Shown here in pieces: positions 43,607-47,323 of a stretch of DNA of 47,323 bases. Within the stretch, counting starts at the first letter, position 1. The number at the start of each line of letters is the position of its first letter. The notes beneath the pieces were generated by a model that saw nothing but the letters and a program-made list of their open reading frames with translations, did no database searches and was not told the origin of the DNA. The position numbers were made by a program, and so were the translations under genes. Origin of the DNA: Streptosporangiales bacterium (GTDB lineage: Bacteria; Actinomycetota; Actinomycetes; Streptosporangiales; Streptosporangiaceae); assembly GCA_009784565.1 (NCBI GenBank), contig WRBL01000006.1:1-47323 (forward strand), in the 5' to 3' direction.

Positions 43607-44408
43607 GCTCTCTCCGTATCTGCCTGATGAAGGCTCCCGAATCCCGTGGCGGCAGTGCGGCCGCACGGAGCATCCCGATCACTGTAGTTAGATCGGACAC
43701 CTCCGCACCGTCGTCGATGAGCCGTGCGCCGCCGAAGCATTCGCTGTAGCCAGTCAACGGCTGCCCCGGGCGCTCGTAGAGGTATAGGAGGCCCTCAACG
43801 CCCGCGTGATCGTGAGCGGTGTACGGGAGAACCTGGATGACGATGCCCGGGCTCTCGGCGGCCTTGATGATCTTGTCGAGCTGGCTGGCCATGATCTCGC
43901 GACCGCCGATGACGTGCCGCAGGACGCTCTCGTGGATCACGTACCAGAGCAGCGGCGGCCGGGGCCGGTCCAGGATGCTCTGGCGGTCGACCCGGGACTG
44001 GACGATGCGTTCGATGGCTTCCTCGTTGTCCTGCGGCTTGCGGGCCCGGGCGAGCGCGCGGGTGTAGTCCTCGGTCTGGAGCAGGCCCGGCACCGCCCCC
44101 AGTTCCCACCGGTGGATCTTGACCGCCTCCCGCTCCACCGGGACGACCGGGGCGAACCAGGTCGGGAACGCCTCGCGCTGCAGGTCATCCCAGAGGCGCA
44201 GGAACGTTCCCGGAACCGCGAAGGTGTCGTCGCATCGCCGGGCGAGGTCCTCGCTGGCGGCTCGGTCGCCGCGTTCCAGGTCGCTGATGAAGGACCCGGA
44301 GTAGCCGATCTCGTTGCCCAGCTCGACCTGGGTCCAGTGCCGGGCGGTGCGCTGTGCCCGGAGCTCCGCTCCGAAGCGTGTCCGCCCGTTCGATTCCGCG
44401 GGTTCCAT
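43599..44408 (-). CDS. XRE-family regulator with DUF5753 domain (WhiJ-like)
   Basis: 269 residues from ATG 44408 (MEPAESNGRTRFGAEL), with AGGGGG upstream; the longer frame to 44474 adds a Gly-rich stretch not expected in the family. The N-terminal helix-turn-helix (about 14-70) has LRAQRTARHWTQVELGNEIGYSGSFISDLERG. The C-terminal DUF5753 region (about 85-265) has WELGAVPGLLQTEDYTRAL and LLYLYERPGQPLTGYSECFGG. Paralogous families of such pairs are linked to development and antibiotic control in streptomycetes. Divergent from nothing obvious; its promoter must lie in the AT-richer 44410-44580. Confidence 0.92.
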   Translation of the reverse strand: MEPAESNGRTRFGAELRAQRTARHWTQVELGNEIGYSGSFISDLERGDRAASEDLARRCDDTFAVPGTFLRLWDDLQREAFPTWFAPVVPVEREAVKIHRWELGAVPGLLQTEDYTRALARARKPQDNEEAIERIVQSRVDRQSILDRPRPPLLWYVIHESVLRHVIGGREIMASQLDKIIKAAESPGIVIQVLPYTAHDHAGVEGLLYLYERPGQPLTGYSECFGGARLIDDGAEVSDLTTVIGMLRAAALPPRDSGAFIRQIRREHD

Positions 44409-44699
44409 TCCGGTGCCCCCTGTGACTCCCTGATCTCCGCCTGATGGCCCAACGCCGCCGACCATGCCGCCCATGGTAGCCCTGGAGTGCCGATAACGGT
44501 CTTATGTTCCCATCGTCAGACGAGTGGCATTAATGATCATCGTGACTTGTCGATCTTAGTGATCCTTTCAGGACAAGGGATTGTGTCAGGGCCTTACCCT
44601 TGGCCGGGCAGGGCTGGGAGCCGCGCCTCCCTGCTGAGCCCGTTTCCCCTGTCGGGCCGGTACCAGCCCGGGAACCCCGGCTTCCCGTGACCCGGTCCG
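44409..44699. other. Non-coding stretch upstream of the XRE gene
   Basis: The 44480-44580 part is noticeably AT-rich and includes the palindrome ATGATCAT (about 44535-44542). Short frames exist on both strands but have no SD or codon bias. It probably holds the promoter of the XRE/DUF397 pair. Confidence 0.4.
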
Positions 44700-44830
44700 C
44701 GGACTCGCAGTTGGTTCCTCAGCCCGCCGCCTACCTGCTTCTCCGCCTTTTCCGATGGCAACCCATCGACCCGGACCGCAGGCGCCCTGCGCCGAGGACC
44801 GGAAGCGATGGGGCGGCAGGCCGTAACCCC
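44700..44830 (+). repeat. Inverted repeat, left arm, flanking the HNH gene
   Basis: 131 bases, beginning CGGACTCGCAG and ending GGCCGTAACCCC. It is the reverse complement of 46928-47059 with about five differences, including one single-base indel (roughly 96 percent identity by eye). Weaker similarity runs on toward about 44888. It lies 134 bases beyond the HNH stop codon. Confidence 0.92.
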
Positions 44831-44914
44831 GGTCTGGCGTCAACCCGCACCCGGCGCGGCCGCCGCACCCGGCTCCTTCCTGGTCGCCTATCGGGGTCCG
44901 GGCACGTGGGAGCC

Positions 44915-44945
44915 CCGGAGCGCCTTCGGGTTCCGGGTGCTCCGG
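44915..44945 (-). terminator. Possible hairpin after the HNH gene
   Basis: CCGGAGC (44915-44921) pairs with GCTCCGG (44939-44945) around a 17-base loop, 20 bases beyond the HNH stop on the minus strand. No T-tract; weak. Confidence 0.3.
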
Positions 44946-44964
44946 TGGCGGGTTCCGCGTTCGG

Positions 44965-46728
44965 CTATGCCGGGTAGGTCTTGGGGCCCTTGTCGTAGGT
45001 GCGGCCGGAGGGGGTGGACCAGCGGTGGATCGCGGGCTCCGGATTGGACAGGCCCCAGCCCGGCTTCTGCTTCACCTGATGACAGCTGCGGCTGACGGGA
45101 CCGGCGTTACAGGCGTCCGTGATGCCGTTTTTGTCCCACGGTGTGGCGTGTTCGTAGTCGCAGCTCCGGGCCGGGTGGGAGCAGGAGACGGACACGCACT
45201 CGCCATCACGGATTTCGACCAGGTGCCGGAGCAGTGCCCCCGGGCGGTATGAGGCGGTGGCGTGCCGGTGGTCGCATTCGGTCAGGGGAACCGGGTGGAT
45301 GCCGAGTCGCCAGCGGCTGCCGCCGGGCAGGGTGAGGATCCAGGCCCCGTAGCCGCCGTCGGGTCCGGGGCGAGCCGGGTCGGGCTGGAGGTCCCAGGTG
45401 CCGGGGGCGGGCCCGGCACGGTCGGCGTCGCTTCCCGGGTTCGGGGTTGCGCGGATCAGCCGGGCGCAGGCGTGGCCGGTCGCGTGGCCGTGGTCGTCGG
45501 TGATGGTGAGGCAGGTCGTGGTTCGGGGGCTGGAGGCGGCGGCTTTGGCGAGGTCGCGGACGAGGCCGGGGTCCACTGAGCCGTAGCCGGGGATTTCGCC
45601 GGGCCGGTCGGCCAGCCCCAGCAGGGTTGCCAGGGGCAGGGTGAGGTTCAGGAGGGACGGCAGGCGGGGCCCGGTCGTCCCGCCGCGCCCGCCGCCCGTG
45701 CCGCTGCTGTCTGCGGTCCCGTCAGGAGAGCCGGAAGGCCTGGTGCCGCCGTCAGCGGGTTCGTCCCTGCCGGCTGGTCCGCCGTCCGGCGGCGTCTGCT
45801 CTGTGGGCGGCGGGCCGGGGTCGTCGCCGTTGGCGGCTCGGTAGCGGGCGATGCGGTCGTCGAGGCTGGCCTGGTTGATGAGGTCGACCAGGGCCAGGAC
45901 GCGCAGGAGGTCCATTGTGTCGTCGGGGCAGATCCCGGCGTCGCGGTAGGCGAGGGCCCGGGTCTGGATGTTCTGCTGGGCGGCGAGGGCTTCGTCGGCG
46001 GGCAGGCCGTCGGCGAACAGGGAGGTGTCGCCCCCGTGGGACCGAAAGAACGAGACGCGGGCGCGTTCGCGCTGGGCGGTTTCCCGGCGCTCGCGGGCGC
46101 CGTCGGGGTCGGCGGTGTCGGCCAGGCGCTGGCAGAGCCGGCGGAGCCGTCCCGGGGTCATGGACGGGGCGGCGAGGTCGTGGTCAAGAAGGAGTTTCTC
46201 GGTCTCGGCGGCCTTGTCGTCGTCGAGGACGGAGAGTTCCTCGGAGACGATGCGGGCCTTGTGGGCGCTGATGATGCCCTGGTCGAGGAGCCTGCCGGTG
46301 CCGGGGAGGCGGGCCTGCAGGTCCCAGGCCAGGGCAAGGAGCGGGGCGGCGGACTGCCAGGAGACGCCGAGTTCGGCGGCGGCCTCGTAGACGGCGCTCT
46401 TGTCCCAGCCGGCGGGCAGGTCTCCCGGGTACGGGGCGGGACGGCCGTCCTTGGGGCGGCGGCGGATGAGGTCGCGGAGCACGGCGAGCATGCGGGCGCT
46501 GGCGTGGGCTTCCAGGGCCTGCCAGGACGACAGCATGCCGATGATCTCGTCGTCGGTGGCCTCCGGCGGCGGCCGTCCGGTGCCGTCGGCCAGATCCTCC
46601 AGGATCCCGGCCAGCGCCGCGGACGGCAGCGCGTGCCCGTAGGCGCCGTCTTCGGCGAACCCGGCCAGCCGGGGATCCCGGTCCGGCACGGGACCAGGGA
46701 CGCTCCCCGGCGCATTCGATTCGGTCAT
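44965..46728 (-). CDS. HNH endonuclease (DUF222/13E12-repeat type)
   Basis: 587 residues from ATG 46728, preceded by GGGGTGATAATC; the frame is open to 47316 but that part crosses the inverted repeat and an AT-rich promoter-like stretch. A helical DUF222-like N-terminal region (about 25-290) with SWQALEAHASARMLAVLRDL and an ISAHKARIVSEEL segment is followed by a Gly/Pro/Thr-rich linker (about 295-350). The C-terminal nuclease has ALLRHLVEIRDGECV, CDYEHATPW, CNAGP, SRSCHQVKQKPGW, giving the His-Asn-His set with zinc-type cysteines. The family includes the REP13E12 repeats of mycobacteria, which are multi-copy and serve as prophage sites. Here the gene is enclosed by a 131-bp inverted repeat, so it may be part of a mobile unit. 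Confidence 0.9.
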   Translation of the reverse strand: MTESNAPGSVPGPVPDRDPRLAGFAEDGAYGHALPSAALAGILEDLADGTGRPPPEATDDEIIGMLSSWQALEAHASARMLAVLRDLIRRRPKDGRPAPYPGDLPAGWDKSAVYEAAAELGVSWQSAAPLLALAWDLQARLPGTGRLLDQGIISAHKARIVSEELSVLDDDKAAETEKLLLDHDLAAPSMTPGRLRRLCQRLADTADPDGARERRETAQRERARVSFFRSHGGDTSLFADGLPADEALAAQQNIQTRALAYRDAGICPDDTMDLLRVLALVDLINQASLDDRIARYRAANGDDPGPPPTEQTPPDGGPAGRDEPADGGTRPSGSPDGTADSSGTGGGRGGTTGPRLPSLLNLTLPLATLLGLADRPGEIPGYGSVDPGLVRDLAKAAASSPRTTTCLTITDDHGHATGHACARLIRATPNPGSDADRAGPAPGTWDLQPDPARPGPDGGYGAWILTLPGGSRWRLGIHPVPLTECDHRHATASYRPGALLRHLVEIRDGECVSVSCSHPARSCDYEHATPWDKNGITDACNAGPVSRSCHQVKQKPGWGLSNPEPAIHRWSTPSGRTYDKGPKTYPA

Positions 46729-46927
46729 GATTATCACCCCGTACAGCGAAAAACTGTTCCCTAGCGAATGTAGCACCGAATGAAGATCATTAGGATGATC
46801 AAGATACCTATCTTTCGATACAGAATTCGAGTAATGGATCATCGGAATATGGTGGCTGGCGGTCCGGCGGGCGACCGGGACGGAGCCGCGGCGGCTGTGC
46901 GCGCCGGGTGCGGCCGGGTTCCGGGCG
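46729..46927 (-). promoter_or_regulatory. AT-rich promoter region of the HNH gene
   Basis: Bases 46735-46855 are much richer in A and T than the surroundings. It includes a perfect inverted repeat GATCAT-TAGG-ATGATC (46785-46800) and a nearby related GATCATC (46836-46842). It probably contains the HNH promoter and a control site. Confidence 0.45.
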
Positions 46928-47059
46928 GGGGTTACGGCCTGCCGCCCCGTCGCTTCCGGTCCTCGGCGCCAGGGCGCCTGCGGTCCGGGTCGACGGGTTG
47001 CCACCGGAAAAGGCGGAGAAGCAGGTAGGCGGCGGGCTGAGGAACAAACTGCGAGTCCG
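46928..47059 (-). repeat. Inverted repeat, right arm, flanking the HNH gene
   Basis: 132 bases whose reverse complement matches 44700-44830 (see that entry). The matching sequence ends abruptly at 47059 (CGAGTCCG); beyond it the two flanks are unrelated. This defines the outer edge of a unit of about 2.36 kb. Confidence 0.92.
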
Positions 47060-47323
47060 TGCACGGGGCCGCGGGAGGTCTGGCCATCCCCTGACGGCGC
47101 GCCGACAACGGCAGAACACCGCCGCCGCTGGCGTCCAGCCATGACGTTCATATTCGGCCGTCGGAGGAAGGGGATCGGATGGGCGCGGGTCTTCGGCAGC
47201 AGGGCCTCGGGAGCTGTCCTCCAAGGCATTGTGGTTGCCGGCTGCGGCCGAGTGGCGGGTGTCAGTAGCGGGGCGAAGGGTTCCAGGGCCAGCCTCTGCC
47301 GATGGAGGGAGGGCATCGGCAGA
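47060..47323. other. Non-coding end of the window with a terminal hairpin
   Basis: No convincing gene on either strand. At the very end TCTGCCGATG (47295-47304) pairs perfectly with CATCGGCAGA (47314-47323) around a GAGGGAGGG loop. The stem touches the window edge and could continue outside; it may be the terminator of a gene beyond it. Confidence 0.45.

Noticed and set aside
44487-44843. Short open frames on both strands between the XRE gene and the HNH gene
   Set aside because: They overlap the inverted repeat arm, lack an SD and contain no recognisable domain.
46729-47316. N-terminal extension of the HNH protein
   Set aside because: It crosses the AT-rich promoter-like stretch and the right inverted-repeat arm; ATG 46728 with GGGGTG upstream is a better start.

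Overview
The window is GC-rich DNA with GTG starts, C-ending codons and frequent 4-bp ATGA/GTGA overlaps. Together with a GuaB1-type GMP reductase, a DUF397/DUF5753 regulator pair, a DUF222-type HNH protein and a C-terminal-cysteine ferrochelatase, this points to a high-GC actinomycete, probably a filamentous one of the Streptosporangiales type. The order is a guess; the phylum is clear.

Layout. 1-1730: two tandem paralogous intron-type PD-(D/E)XK endonuclease genes directly downstream of a tRNA-Pro(GGG), all on the minus strand. 1983-6044: a monofunctional peptidoglycan glycosyltransferase, a GtrA-like membrane protein and a three-gene ABC-2 exporter whose first gene looks leaderless. 5983-16250: a two-armed catabolic cluster. 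The minus-strand arm has aldehyde dehydrogenase, TIM-barrel isomerase, flavoprotein and NAD(P) epimerase genes. The plus-strand arm has a ThDP enzyme, an MHS-family transporter, an IclR regulator and a Zn-dehydrogenase. A control region with palindromic operator-like sites separates the arms, and an exact 24-bp direct repeat bounds the cluster at both ends. 16377-23181: a STAND-type ATPase, a DUF2079 membrane protein, and an SDR plus paired acyl-CoA dehydrogenases. 23178-30176: housekeeping-like genes for a small membrane protein, an alpha/beta hydrolase, GuaB1, a TetR regulator, a lytic transglycosylase, ferrochelatase and an inositol-monophosphatase-like enzyme.

30177-43338 is the most notable accessory region. 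It is a compact type VII (WXG100/EssC) secretion locus that ends in a 1507-residue RHS polymorphic toxin. An AT-rich leader is followed by a secreted-type LamG/transmembrane protein, a WXG100 protein, an intra-operon hairpin, an EssC-like ATPase, a second WXG100-like protein, a 57-residue ORF, the RHS protein with a YwqJ-like deaminase tip in lower-GC DNA, and two small downstream proteins. Only an EssC-type motor is present; no EccB, EccD, EccE or mycosin gene is visible. 43427-44408 holds the DUF397 and XRE/DUF5753 pair.

44700-47059 is an HNH endonuclease gene (DUF222/13E12-like) bracketed by a near-perfect inverted repeat of about 131 bp. It looks like a mobile or formerly mobile unit.

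All functional calls come from reading motifs and domain order by eye. No database search was run.
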